Below, piece after piece: positions 48,696-61,844 of a DNA stretch of 64,000 nt. The first letter of the stretch is position 1; each line of letters opens with the position of its first letter. Below the pieces are notes generated by a model that saw only the letters and a list, made by a program, of their open reading frames with translations, made no database searches and was not told the DNA's origin. Where the stretch lies: the NCBI GenBank assembly GCA_033439265.1, contig JAVTVX010000035.1, forward strand, positions 11,620,001 to 11,684,000, read 5' to 3'. This DNA is from Dillenia suffruticosa. Lineage: Eukaryota > Streptophyta > Magnoliopsida > Dilleniales > Dilleniaceae. A program made the position numbers and the translations under genes.

Positions 48696-51086
48696 AGTGG
48701 TAGTGGTTCAGCAAAATAAGATCACTACAACACCTGTGATCCCCCTGGAGCTACAATGCTTCCCTTGCTCATCTGGCTCATAGGTTGATGACTCCAGCCA
48801 TCTAATTGATGTGAAGGAAGTGTACTGACTCTGAGGTCAATGACTCCCACTAATATGAAAGGCAGGTCCTGAACAGAAGGGGAAAAAATGATTACAATGA
48901 AAACAAAATCAGCAATAGCTAGATTCAGGTATTAATATTTTAAGTATTTCATCAAATGCACAGTCCAATGTGATAGGTTTTAATAGCAGCTCTATCCTGC
49001 CGAAGTTCCAAAAACAACCATGTAACTGGTTCAACTTGAATAAACATACTTCGCTTGATGGTAACTTGATGTCTGGAGTCAATTCCTTAAAGCAACTTTC
49101 TCTTTATAAAAGGGAGAAGGTTGTCTGTTCATTGTCCATTCTGAATGCACAAGTTTAAAGGAATCTTTTAAGCACCAGGTGACATTTCTTTTACTAGATA
49201 AACATACAAACAAGACTTTGTATGATCTATAAACAAAAAATTCAGTTTTTGAGTGCAAATCCCAATATTTACTGTCAAATGATTGCAACAATCTTAAGTT
49301 TCAATTTAGACAAGTAAAAAAAGCTATTTTAAGCTGCATGTATGAGTATAACAATATGCTTAACCTTTTCCAAGAAAAAAGGGGAAAAAACAATAATAGA
49401 ACACAAGCGGGATGTAGATATATAGATAATCATGCAGAAGCATGTCCATGTCAACATGCTGCCAAAGGAGCTGACATCCTCAACCCTCGGCACATATGGC
49501 AAGGATCCATTTTCAATTGCACCATCAAATGATACAATTGATTTGTAAACAAAAACAGATAGGCATGGCGAATATGATTGTTTGCAATATATAATGCCCA
49601 TCAAAACCAGTGTTTTTACATTAGCAGGGCATCTGCAACATGTTGGCAACAACTATCATTGCCAGCATTTTTTTTAAGGAGAATACATATGATGAACTAA
49701 TAAAAGATAACAAGGAGTATGCCAGGTTAAAAAAGGACAAACAGAATAGCAGTGCTATCCATTTAATATCAATTGAATTTAATCCTTTGAAGGTCCTTAG
49801 AAAAATTGTACATTAAAAAAATCCACAAAGATGCATACAAAAAAAAAGAAAGAAAAGGAAAATGAAAATGAAAATGAATAACCCAGCCCCTCAATCGAGA
49901 GCAGAGAAGTGATTATATTTGACTCCAGAAACATACTAACCAAAATAGAATTAACCTATATCACGGCATTCCACTCCGCACATCACATTTGCCTCCTTAA
50001 TATGCACAAAAGCTAAAAGCTTTTGCGAATCATTCATCATATTTAAATACACCAGAGTATTTGAAAGTCTATTCTGCATAGCCCGAGAAACAAAGCAAGC
50101 AATACCTAATGCCACCAAGGAATATTACACAAATATCAAAATGCCTCCACACGATCATTTGCATTAATTTAATTACGGACCAAATAAGTCTAACCGTGAA
50201 AAGCAGTTTGGCCTTTGAAATAAGTATCCACAGGAAAAGGAGCATCAAAATTTTGTATAAGATGGTCAAACCAGAACTTGCAAGAAAAAAATTCAAAGGT
50301 ATCAAGAATATGTACACTCTGATCAGAAAATAAGTGGAAGTAGGAAAACCTCCTAGGAAAAAGAATCAAGAAACTGAGATCAAAAAATTTTGTAAGGAGA
50401 AGAACAAGAGAATTCAAAGATACAACATTTGCCCAAAAAGTACAGAAATTAGACTTATGTAGATCATGACGAGATGAATTTTATTGCAAATGAGTGAAAG
50501 TATTTGATAAAAGCTATCTTCAAGAAAAACAATGTCCCAAAATCCAATAAGGGGGATGGGACTTGCTCATACCCAGAAAGAGAAGAATTTGACGAATCTT
50601 TCGAGACTCTTTGTAAACCCAACAGAGTTCCCAAAGAAAGACAGAGAAAGGAAAGGCCTCTCCCAACCATATAGTCTCTTACAAATCAACGTAATAATTG
50701 GAACACAGAACAAAACACCCCTGGAATTGCACATTATCACAATTTGGATCCATGACTTGAACCCTTATCACTTGTATTCTAAAGGCAGTTTTGGAATATC
50801 ATAACCCCTTTCAATAAATGTACCCAGCATGAAATTGTAGTTTGCTCACTTGCTTCACAATGCTTTTCCTATAATATTAAGTTGGGAATACTTCAATTTC
50901 TTACTGACATCCCTAATTTTATTCGGAGGTAAACTGCTACGCATGCACCGATTTCCTTTGTCGATTGTTTTGTTGCAACTACATTATACTCTTCCAAAAC
51001 TAATTCAACTAAAATCTTGTCTATGTTTTTGTTCATCCTCGAATACTTAATAATTATAATTCCAACACCTTCGATTAATAAAGCCA

Positions 51087-51118
<32 letters not shown>

Positions 51119-52000
51119 CAATTGAACCTCAACTGAATTGTTACCCAATCAACCATTTAATTTTATTAGGAAAAAAAAAAGGAAAACAGCATGTATCATT
51201 CATCATCACAGTCGAGAAAACTTCACACAAACCACAATTGAGCTGCAATGCCAAATAAGAGTGATTCCTAGATCCAAGGGAAGTCCATTCTTAGTCATCC
51301 TCAAAGAATTTTAGTAGCTGACAACTCCACTCACATTGCCAAAAAAAGGAAAAAAAAAAAAAAAAAAAAAAAAAGAGCCCTACCATTATAGTCTGTACCA
51401 CTAAAAACAACAAAATTCTAAGCACTTGCTTTTAAAACTAAAAACAACTAAATCAAGCAATGTGAGTAAAGGAAAGAGTGAAAATCTAACGAAATTTCAT
51501 ATTTTTGACGATTTTTGAAGCTTCTTGAGCTAAATTATACTGAAAATTGGAAATGAGTGAAAGAGAAAAAGACAGACCTTGATGCGATCCGCGAATCATG
51601 AGCTGAAGAAGAAGAAGAAGAAATGCTGCATACCCAGAGAGAGAAAGAGAGATTATTGAGCTGTAAAGTGTGAGATGATAGCAACGCCTAACAAAAGAAA
51701 GAAACCCCCAATTTCCTTTTTTATAATTTTTGTGATTTATGTGGAGAGAGAGAGAGTGAGAGAAGTGAGTGTGGACTGTGGAATAGATGCTGGAATTAAA
51801 AGGGGACAACAGCCCAACCAATGAGAAGAGACTCTTGTTGGCACGTACAAGACTCCACATTTCGTACGTGCGACCGACGCCCTTGGACTCTTGTCCATTC
51901 TTTTCTATCGTGCCACACGCAACCGGTTCTATCACGGCAGGTGTGGACGCGTTCGCAGGACTGGCGCCGTAGGAGTGACGAGTGAAGCCTTTAATCACTT
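48696..52000 (-). promoter_or_regulatory. 5' leader, leader intron and promoter of FEI-like gene
   Basis: On the minus strand a leader exon probably ends at a GTCTGT donor at 51577, and an acceptor ending at 48734 would place 38 nt before the start codon. If so, an upstream ATG near 51602 opens a 14-codon uORF (MIRGSHQ then GVVVILFC). GA tracts and a CCAAT-type motif near 51815 lie in the presumed promoter. Two A runs (51091-51118, 51351-51374) are in the leader intron. Transcript data would be needed to fix the start. Confidence 0.45.
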
Positions 52001-52494
52001 CTACCGCAACAAAAATTCTTCACAATAAGAACAAGACCATTTCATGTTTGAATAAAATGTCAAAAAAATGTTTATTTTCAATAAATCATTTACTCAACAT
52101 AACAAAATTTTAATCTTAAGTTAATTGGAATTATAAAAAATATTTTTCATAAAAAAAATAATATTAATGATTAATTCATTCTTGCAATGCTATTAAACTA
52201 TCTTAGTAACTCACCAAAATATTTGGTTCAAGTGGGCATTTCTTCTTTCCCATTACCAAACAAGAAGTTTATAAATAGACCAAACCATGCTAACAATGAA
52301 ATTTTTACCATTCTATTTTTACTTATTGTACATGGTTATTTTTAAAAACATTTTACTGAATTTTTTCGAAAATATTAAATACTAAAAAGGCTTTTCTTAA
52401 ATTTTGTTGGTTCAAATATTTACATGCATTAAATAAAAACCCATGTCTTAAAAAAAAAATGACTCTCTTACTACTCAAAAAACTTTCACATATA
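52001..52494. other. AT-rich spacer, nothing recognised
   Basis: No gene or element boundary seen. Confidence 0.5.
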
Positions 52495-53014
52495 TCACCA
52501 AGAAAAATATTTCGAAACGGCATCAAAGAGTATAAAAATATTTGAAATTTTTAAATAAATATCTCAATGCGTAAATTTTTAAAAATCAACTAAGCTGCGG
52601 ATTCCTTTGTACGGATCACTCAATCAAGATGACGATCACAAAATTGAACCATCACCATAAATTTACGACGTCTCAACCTAAAGTCCAGTTAACGGGAAAA
52701 TTTTCCTTTCTCGAAAATTTCTCAAACCCTCAATGTGTATTCTCACTCTAGAGAATATGTATCTCACTATCTCTCAACTTCTCAATCAATGTGCACAAAG
52801 AGTTCTCTCTCTCAAAACTGCCTCAAACGAATTGCCCTATCTCACGTATAAAGTTCTTAACAAAAAGAGAGTGAGAGATCACTTAGGTGAAATGGGAGTT
52901 AGTGGGTGGTTTTGGAAATAATGGGAGTTAAGTCATTATCTCCAAAAATTCAAATTTAAAATTTTTAACTTTTAAACTCCTTGTTTTATCCCTACGTAGG
53001 CATATAAACTAGCA
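52495..53014 (-). repeat. 3' LTR (left) of element B
   Basis: On the minus strand it begins TGCTAGTTTATATGCCTACG, after a purine tract. It aligns with 59207-59730. The left boundary is approximate. Confidence 0.83.
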
Positions 53015-54433
53015 TCTCTCATTTGCATACGAGAATATTTTACGTTCGTTATAAAATCATAACTTATATGATCTATCATATCACACTACTAGATTTTCAT
53101 ATAGGATTGGGCGTCGTGTGACCGACGAGTATATCTGCAAACAAAGACTTCTCGATACATCTATTAGGATGACTGAGAAGCCACTATTAAAAAAAAAAGA
53201 ATTCGCTATACCCCAAATTTAATGCAATTACATCCATCGAGTTACTTTTTTCATCGAAAGTGATCTCCAATCATTTGTTCGACCGTTTATTCACTATTAT
53301 ATTTGAATCTCAATATAAATTAATATAACAGGTCGACTAATGAATACTATACAATGATATAATATCGATTAATATTTTTTTTCCCAAACTTGAATTTATA
53401 TGTCTCAATTCAGCTATTTTCCTAGATCTTTCCCTTAGATCTCAATTCAGATCATAAGAAAACAGACTAAAATAGTAAATATTGAACCAAAATTTCTAAA
53501 AATAGCTAAAAGTAATAAAGGTATAAGAGATCTCACCCAATAAATTTCGAGTCTCACACATTAAGAACAAGAATCAAAATCACACTATCGTTTCAAATAA
53601 TAACTCACACTATTCCATGGTGGTCTTATCACACACGGTATGAAACATGTCTCACAATATTATTCCATTATCTTTCAAAAGGGCATATGTTAGAATTTTC
53701 TAACATTATGCAAGTATGGAACTCAGTTTATACATAAAACGTTACTCAGATATCTCAAAAAGAGTAATTTAGAGACAACATCACTAGACGTAAGTGATAT
53801 CTGAAATCTCAAATCTGACTACATATAAGCAATATAAATGTGGATATATCCATGTCGGTTATTTGCATATGATCTTATCCTGAACACGTATCAGGACGAC
53901 TTATACTTTAAAATGGTCACTCTCAAAATCTCTTATAACTAGAAATCGTCTCATCTTTGCTCACTCAGTACTAGAAGTGATCACTCGTGTGAAAAAGTCG
54001 ACCACATCTGTCTGATATATCGTATATCATAACACACCACAAAATATATCGCAATAAACAAATGTAACAAATAAACTTGTTGCTAGATAATGTACGCATA
54101 TCATATATATAAAACAATAAGTATCATAATCAGTGTATAGTGAGAAATGTAAAAAATACACATATAAACTCAATGATTCTATATGTCTCACAAAAAAATC
54201 TCTCACAATAGATTTAGTAAAGGGATCAACCACCATACTAGTGTAGAAGTATACTAAATCATCATTATACAATTTTCGATAATGTCTCTCACAAAATGAT
54301 ATTTTGTATTAATGTGTTTGGTCTTACTGTAATACTTAAGATATCAGTTGTTGGCAATGATGACCTGATTATCATAATAAATTATCACTAATCTCATACT
54401 ATCTGCTACAACCCTTAAGCCACCCAAAAATTT

Positions 54434-57400
54434 CTAGAACCTAACACTTTCTTGAATTACCACTGAATATGCTACAAGTTCAGCCTTTATCATAGATAGA
54501 GATACATAAATTTGATTCTTGCTTCTCCAAAATATGGCATCATTATTAAACAAGACAACAAAAAATAATGTCGATTTACATTTATCAAAATCACTACCCC
54601 AGTCGGTGTTTAAATACCCAACGAAATGCAAATCACCTCCTCGGTAACATAAGGAGAGGTTCACAATTCCCTTGAGACATCTCAAAATCCTTTTCATTGT
54701 TCTCTAGTGATTCTTTCTAAGTTTCAATTGATACCTATTAACCAGATCGATTACAAAACAAATATCTGGTTGTGTACTCTAGTATAAGAGATTTTACTCA
54801 TCTCTCTTATTTCTTTATGAGTTTTAGAGTATATGTCAAGACTCAGATGTTCACATTTAGCGAAGGAAGTAACTGTTAGGTTGTAATCGTTCATCTCAAA
54901 ATATTCAAAAATCTTTCTGATTAGAACTCTTGTGAAAGAGTCAACACCCATCTCAAGCGATCCCTCTGGATCCTAACTCTGAGAATAAACTGAATATCAC
55001 CCATATCCTTCATATCAAAACTCGACAATAACCATATTTTAATGATCATCAGATACTCTTTATTATTTCTGGCAAACAGAATATCACTCATATATAGAAT
55101 ATAATCACAAAAGAGTCATTAAAATGTATCAGATAGACATAATAATCCTCCTCAATCATTGTAAAACCATAAAATATTTCCCTCTCATGAAATCTTAGAT
55201 ACCACCGTCTGGATAACTGTTTTAGGGCATATTTCGACTTCCGAATTCGACAAACCTTATCCTCCTGACCTATTAAAATGAAACCGGAGGGTTGCTAAAT
55301 GTAGGTTTTCTCATACAAACTTCCATTACGGAAGGCGGTCTTTACGTCCAATTAGTATAACTCCAAATTCATGTTCACGACAATTACTAAAAGTAAATGG
55401 ATCGAGATAAATTGGATTACGACTTCTTAATAGTCCAAACCCTTTGTTTGAGAATAAACATGACTATCAAATGAGTTATATACCTCTCCATCGATCTGTC
55501 GACCTTTTTCTTGACTTTAAGAATCTACTTATTCTCAATGGTCCTTCTGCTCTCATGTAAATCAACTAAATTCCAGATCTATTGATTCTCATCAACTCCT
55601 TCTCTTCATCAATGACATTTAATAAATGGTTTTTTGCAAAACGTTCAAGATCCTCTTGGACCATTTTAGATTTTTCATCTCTCACATTTAATTGGGAAAC
55701 AACGTTTAAGTACGCATTCTCAATATTTTTACGAAAAGAGAGAATATTTTCACTTCTAAATGGATCACTCCCACGAAAACTAAGATCCGTAATGGGTTCT
55801 TATGTCCTATCGCTGGACTCACCTGAGCTACTAGGCTCATTTATTTCATAAAAGGTAAAATCCCGATCAATTTTACCTCTTCTAGGGAAATCATTTTCAA
55901 GAAATATCATATCATGAGACTCAATTTTATTGATAGTGCCGTTCGTATACTCACCTAAGAACACTTATCCCTTGGAGTGTTCTGAGTATCTCATAAAAAT
56001 ACACTTCTTGGCTAATAGGCCTAACTTGCCGTGTAGATGCGAGAAATCATGATCATACGTAGCAAAACCCAATGACCTCAAGTGACTAATAAAAATACAC
56101 TTCTTTGCTAACAGGCCTAACTTACCGTGTAGATGCGAGAAATCATGATCATACGTAGCAAAATCCAATGACCTCAAGTGACTAAAGTCAGACTATCTCC
56201 CTATCCAAAATTCATATGGGGTACTGACTATAAAATTTGATGAAACGCGGTTGATAACGTAGACTGCAGTCAATAAAATATCACACCAATAGAAGATGTA
56301 CAAATTGACCTGCGTCATTATAGGTCTCACCATTTCAATAAAGTTCTATTCCTACTATTGGCTACTCTATTCTACTAAGAAGTAACAAAAATAGTCAATT
56401 GTATCATAATACTCTTCTCGAAATAGAACTCTCTAAATTGTTCTAACAAATACTTACGCCCCCGATTGGATCTAAGAGTTTTCACTTTCAAGTCTAACGG
56501 ATTTTCAATTTCGCTAATAAAACTCCCAAAATATTCCAATATCTCGGATTTGTGTGAGATCAAATAGATATAACTGAAATATGTGTAATCGTTTATGAAC
56601 ATAATAAATTACACAACTTCATTTCGGACTCTCATGCTCATAGGGCCACAGATATTGAAGTAAACCAGTTACTCCCGTCTCTCATTACATTGCCTAATGG
56701 TTTTCTTATAACTTTACTGATTAGGTAAAACTCATCTACGGGCAACTTGAAACTGGTTAGCCAGCCTAACAGACCAATCGCTGTTAATCGATTTATCCTC
56801 TCTTACCCTATGTGTCTAAGTCTACTATGCCACACATATATATCATCATCTACGCAATCAAATATAAAAGTAATAGGAGAATAATAATAATACTATGAAA
56901 AGAAACAGCATTCAGTGCATATAATCTATCATAGATAAAATCAGAATAGATCAAAGAGTTGTTGTATCTCATAAAAATAGATAATTTTCTATATGACAAA
57001 ACATATCTTAGGCAATTTTAAACAAAATACTGAAATCAAGTTTCGTCAAATACCCGAAACATAAAGAATGTTATATAGATATAGAGTTTGCTTACTTTAC
57101 AACTCCAACTTGTAAGTGTCAATCTCCCTAACGATGACAAATTCTTCATTCCTCATGTAAATTCTTATAACCTGACGATTCACTCGGCGGAACTCTACGT
57201 ATGCAATCCTATCTCGAGCTACGTGGTCTGTGAGTCTTGAGTTTACTATCCACAAAGGAAAGAAATCAATAAATATCATAATAGATGAGACAAAAGTCAA
57301 ATCACGTAAAGAAAAGGAACATTTCTTTTACTCGTCACACTCATGAGCGAAATGACCAAATCTATCTCAGACATAACACTTTGTATTACTCTTATCAAAC

Positions 57401-58136
57401 TCCTTCTTCCTGCATTTTTGTACTTTGTTGTCAAATTTCTCGAATGATTTTTTTTGCCTGGATCTCGAGTCTTTTTCTCATACTTATGCTATTCGTTTGG
57501 TGCCACGAGAGTTCTTGCTCGACTCTATCTCATAAGCATGACCCAAATGTGGCCTACTCGCCTCCAGGCGCTCCTCCTCGAGCTCATAGTGTCTGCTAAT
57601 ATAAGTGAAAATATGAATACTCTCATTGTACATGAGATCGATTTTCTTGGTTTCTTATGAATCAGGTAAAATATTGAATCACATTCAGTACCTAAATTTC
57701 ATTTGAAATGGGTTTGCCCGCATTTTTTAACTAGATGATATACTCGACATTTGTATCAAATATTATATCATTATATGATCAACCCTTTTCTTCAGTATCC
57801 TCACCTTAAGAGTTGAAAAGAGCACCATAATGTCTTTTAGAGTGAGCCCAACCAACAGAACCGTAAGATACTGCTCATAGACCAGAATCATGTCATCATG
57901 CATGCCATTGATAATAATTTCCTTAACTTGGCTATCATTTTTCTTCCACGCACGAGAGACCTCTTTATCCCATCTAACCTGAGGTGCGGTACTCTCCTCG
58001 GGACCCATCATCTCGTATATCAGAATTTCATACAAATCTTGTTTTTCGAAAACAAACTAAATCTTCCGGTATTAATCTCGCAATTATCATCATTCGGTTT
58101 ATTCTCCTGATAAAAATCTAATACGATAGTCTTCAT
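54434..58136 (-). pseudogene. Copia gag-pol of element B, heavily mutated
   Basis: Gag ATG at 58136-58134. The knuckle near 57380-57338 keeps its first Cys, His and last Cys, but the second Cys codon is TGA (57369-57367). The protease site near 57250 reads IVNSRLTDHVARD, so the catalytic Asp is now Asn. Integrase remains at 56602-56375 (KVKTLRSNRGRKYL). A 96-bp in-frame tandem duplication lies at 55994-56185. Late reverse transcriptase (54951-54751) and RNase H (54697-54434, LNTDWGSDFDKCKS) follow. Stops and shifts separate all parts, so nothing functional is expected. Confidence 0.87.
55994..56185 (-). repeat. 96-bp in-frame tandem duplication in element B
   Basis: 55994-56089 and 56090-56185 each encode FATYDHDFSHLHGKLGLLAK on the minus strand, exactly 32 codons apart, with few differences. 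Confidence 0.92.
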
Positions 58137-59193
58137 TGCAACAAGAAAGACTTTAGTGATTTAGTGATACTTATTCCTATATTTTGTACACCTTTAGAAT
58201 CAATAAATCTCAAATGATTCGAGTATAAACCCCAAAATGAGCGTATGAGTCAACAAATACCATACACCACAATCTGGAATTATATCTTTCCATCTGAATT
58301 TGGATTCGAAACACAAAAACTTATAAAAAGTCACAAATATGGACGTGTGACCCTAAAAAAGTAGCAAAATCCAATCCAGAACGACCTGATGCGCCGCCGG
58401 AGGTCCCATAAGCCTCCACGCGTAGGCAGTATGCTGCTCCACATGCCAGATGCGCAACGAGTGGGCCATGTGCCTACACGTGCATGACCCGCATCCCAGG
58501 TCGAGATGCGGGTTGGGATGCTGATCCGGGTCGCAACTGACTTGGACCGCCTGATCCGGTTCATGTACCTCCCTCATTCATGAACCGCACACCCTGGCTT
58601 CCCCGAACATGATGCTCCTCCCATGTACATGCATGTCATGCGCACGTGGGTTGGGTCGGGTCTTTTTCGCCCGATGCCCTCGTTACCTAATTGCCAGAAA
58701 ACTCTATTCCGGCTAGTTTTGAGTGCCGATTTCACCTAAAAACTGTAATTTAACTTCCAAATTTATCATGAGCATGATTTATTGGAAAATTTGAGCCCTA
58801 ATCTTAGCGATTCGTACAACATTGTTCACAACCCTTCGTGGCTATTTTGGAAATCCCAGTTTTTGACTACAACAGTTGTAATTGATCACTCAAATCGATA
58901 GATTTGAGTGTCAGGAACACATTTAGACCATTTTCAAGCATCAATTTGTCATTTAACTCGACAGATTTAAGGTTTTGAAGTCTGCACGGTTGTAAAATTC
59001 ATCCGGACTTTTCATGATCTAAACATATTTAAAAAATTCAACAAAATTTATTTTCATGATTCTTGGGTCATGGGTATTTTTGTGATATACTCGGATTCAC
59101 AAAATCTATCAATGATCTAGATCTTAAATTGTATACCCTACATATTTTATATTAAAAAAATTCTGAAAATTTTTTTTTATAGATCTAATGATC

Positions 59194-59205
59194 GCTCTGA
59201 TACCA
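59194..59205 (-). other. Primer-binding site of element B
   Basis: Minus strand TGGTATCAGAGC, the perfect initiator Met-tRNA copia site, bordering the 5' LTR. Confidence 0.93.
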
Positions 59206-59206
59206 A

Positions 59207-59730
59207 TATTAGATTTATTCATATATCGAAAGTATAAAAAATTATAGAAATTAAATATTTAAAATTTTTGGGTATATACCTTAATGCATAGATTTCCAAA
59301 AATCAACCGAGCCGCGGACTCTCATATACGGATAACTCAGTCGAGATGGTGATCACAAAATTGAACCACCATCACAAATCCACGACGACTCAACTCAAAG
59401 TCTGGTAAATCCAAAGACGGAAGAAATTTTTCTACTAAAAAATTTCTCAAATTCTCAGTGTATATTCTCACTTTGGAGAATATGTATCTCACTATCTCTC
59501 AACTTCTCAATCAATATGCAGAGACAATTCTCTCTCTCTCAGAACTCTCTCAAACGAATTGCCCTATTTCCCATACAAAGTTCCCAACAAAAAGAGAGGG
59601 AGGGATCACTTAGGTGAAATGAGAGTTAGTGAGTGGTTTTGGGGATAATGAGAGTTAACCCATTATCTCTAAAAAATCAAATTTAAAATTTTTAACTTTT
59701 AAATCCCTTGTTTTACCCCTATGTGGGCAT
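59207..59730 (-). repeat. 5' LTR (right) of element B, outer end missing
   Basis: Aligns with 52495-53014. It stops at GTGGGCAT, about 10-12 bp short of the expected TG terminus, where plastid sequence starts. Confidence 0.85.
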
Positions 59731-59990
59731 CCTTGGGACGTGGGCATAAGGGTCTTTATGACACAATTAATAATTCGATTCATTTTCAATTAGGCCTTGC
59801 TCTAGTCTCTTTAGGGGTAATTACTTCCTTGGTAGCTCAACATATGTACTCTTTACCCGCTTATGGGTTAGACGTATGGAATTGGCTAAACATTTTATTC
59901 AAACAAATGTAGAACCAGAATGGATGGTTTTGTGTCTATTACCAGTTCTTCCTCCCGAGTTGAGACCGATCATTCAGATAGATGGGGACC
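59731..59990 (+). pseudogene. Nuclear plastid insertion: psaB and rpoC1 fragments joined
   Basis: 59731-59866 encodes [20 protein letters not shown] and onward to HMYSLPAYG, an internal stretch of photosystem I protein PsaB with one or two changes. From about 59875, [20 protein letters not shown] continues to [11 protein letters not shown], part of the plastid RNA polymerase beta' subunit RpoC1. These genes are not adjacent in plastid genomes and the join changes frame. The pieces are too short to function. About 50 bp further (to about 60035) are GC-richer than their surroundings and could be a third plastid piece that I cannot name. Confidence 0.93.
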
Positions 59991-60831
59991 GGACAGCTAG
60001 GACGGAATTGACCACATCGAAAGCAGCATTTTTTAACAATATATTAAAAATTTTGAATTTAAAATTTAAAATCTAAGAATTGAATTAAAAACTAGACAAA
60101 TTGACTAATCCACTTTCATACAGATGTACTTAAAAAAAATTATCAAGTAACCCCTAATTTCTAAGAAATGATAATTTCAAGAATCTAAAATATTGTTGGA
60201 ATAAATACATGTAATAAGATAAGTAGAACACCTATTAAATAATCATCTCATCGTATAAGTGGATTTTAAAAATTTTGCACTTTCAATCCAAATATAGCAG
60301 AGACATATATTAAAATAAATAAATATAACCATTTAAAGTTCATAAACTAAATGACATATTTCACTTAGATTCATCAAAACAAAAAGATATAGAGAATATT
60401 ATAAACATCGAAATTAAAAATATCTATATTCATTTACTTCTTCCTTTGTTTATTGTGCATGTCATTTTCATCCCCGAACAACCAACTTTTTTTTGAGCTT
60501 AGCTAAATTATGAAAGCGGTATTCCAAAATAATAATTGCTCTCTTATTAAAAAGAAAAAGAAAAAGAAAAATTGTTGCTTCTCATGTTGGTAAGTTGGGG
60601 CATTTGACGTGATGATGTGTGGTTTAATTATAACGGGACATAATTAAAAAAGATAAAGGAAAAGTACAAAATTCATGTAAAAATTAAATAAAAATACCAT
60701 AACAACAATAATTTGAATTTTAATCCCAAATTTTAAAGTCGGTCATTTGTAAATAGGAACACCAATTTAAGTAATCAATTGAGTATCAATTAAAGAAGAA
60801 AATTATTGATTGATTTAAAGGGAATTAAAAA
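59991..60831. other. AT-rich spacer with a relic LINE tail
   Basis: No gene. At 60697-60750 AACAACAATAATTTGAATTTT, shortened here to AACAACAATAATTTGAATT, plus AATCCCAAATTTTAAAGTCGG resembles the RTE tails at 40826 and 44676. Confidence 0.55.
60827..60831. repeat. Left target duplication of TRIM-like element
   Basis: AAAAA, also at 61709-61713. Being a homopolymer, it is weak evidence alone. Confidence 0.6.
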
Positions 60832-61207
60832 TGTTAGAAATAGAAAATAAAATAATAATAATAATAGAAATAATAGATATAGATAGATGAATATAGTAGC
60901 GATAACATGTTAGAGATGGATAGTAATATAATAATATAAAATCTAATACTCAACTGCCTCTGTTATCTCAATGAATTTTTATTATAAATTAGATTTATAT
61001 AAAAAATTTATTGTCACAAATATAAAAATAGTTATTATAAATATAAAAATATAAAAATACGAAAAGTCATATATGTGTCAAAATCAAATCTGACTTGATT
61101 CTAGTGTGTAATATATCGTCTAACATTCTCCTCAAACTCAATATGATATAATGAAAATCACTTGAATTTGAAATATGTGATATGTATATATTGAAAAGTA
61201 AATTTTT

Positions 61208-61340
61208 TCAAAACGCGTCATAAGTCTTTTGGAGGAATGTACACATACTAAAGAGCAACATTTTTCCAGGATAGATCAAAAGTCTTCTGGAGGAGCGTAC
61301 GGAGCCATAATGAAGAGCAAATTTTCTAGAATAGATAGAA
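61208..61340. repeat. Diverged tandem duplication inside the TRIM-like element
   Basis: Two copies of about 62 bp share AAGTCTT-TGGAGGA, AAGAGCAA and AGGATAGAT-type segments. Confidence 0.65.
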
Positions 61341-61363
61341 GATGTATGCTGATGCATGGATAA

Positions 61364-61365
<2 letters not shown>

Positions 61366-61420
<55 letters not shown>
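61366..61420. repeat. (AT)n microsatellite plus T run
   Basis: About 20 AT units followed by about 15 T residues, in the internal region of the TRIM-like element near its primer-binding site. Confidence 0.92.
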
Positions 61421-61844
61421 GCAAAGGGACTCTAATACCATGTTAGAAATAGAAAATAAAATAATATGAATAATAGAAATAAATAGATGAACATGGTAAT
61501 GATATTATGTTAAAAATGAAAAACAATATAATAATATGAAACGTAGTATTTAATTGTTTGTGTTGCCTCAATGAATTATTACAATAAGTTAAATTTATAT
61601 AAAAAACTATTGTCACAAATATATAAACATTTATTATAAATATAAAAATATAAAAAGTCAAATATGTATCAAAATTAAATTAATAAGTATGTAATATATT
61701 TTCTAACAAAAAATATTAATTAAAAAAGAAATCTTTTTGAAGATTTAAAGGGAAAAACGAAAGCAAAAGAGTGTGCACAATAAGCTATTAACATCCATTC
61801 CATTACTATATTGGGATTAAATCTTAATTTTTCATTAATTTTAT

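Larger units (their letters stand above)
52495..59730 (-). mobile_element. Decayed Ty1/copia element, same family as element A (element B)
   Basis: LTRs at about 52495-53014 (3') and 59207-59730 (5') flank 6.2 kb on the minus strand. Primer-binding site 59194-59205, gag start 58136, a disrupted zinc knuckle, degenerate protease, integrase, reverse transcriptase and RNase H follow in copia order. It shares the leader GC-rich block, gag start, 3' end and LTRs with element A. The coding region has many stops and shifts. The outer end of the 5' LTR is missing and joins plastid-derived DNA, so no target duplication can be seen. Confidence 0.9.
60832..61708 (-). mobile_element. TRIM-like miniature LTR element
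   Basis: LTRs 60832-61125 and 61441-61708 both begin TGTTAGAAATAG and end TCTAACA. The internal region is only 315 bp. On the minus strand TGGTATTAGAGTCC (61440-61427) is a copia-type primer-binding site next to the right LTR, and GAGTTTGAGGAGAA (61139-61126) is the polypurine tract before the left LTR. No coding capacity. The total of 877 bp fits terminal-repeat retrotransposons in miniature, mobilised by proteins of autonomous copia elements. Confidence 0.85.

Noticed and set aside
51486-51998. 170-codon minus-strand open frame
   Set aside because: It covers the promoter, leader exon and start of the leader intron of the FEI-like gene, and has no domain.
59721-60076. Functional psaB or rpoC1 gene
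   Set aside because: Only short internal slices are present, in different frames, without starts or ends.
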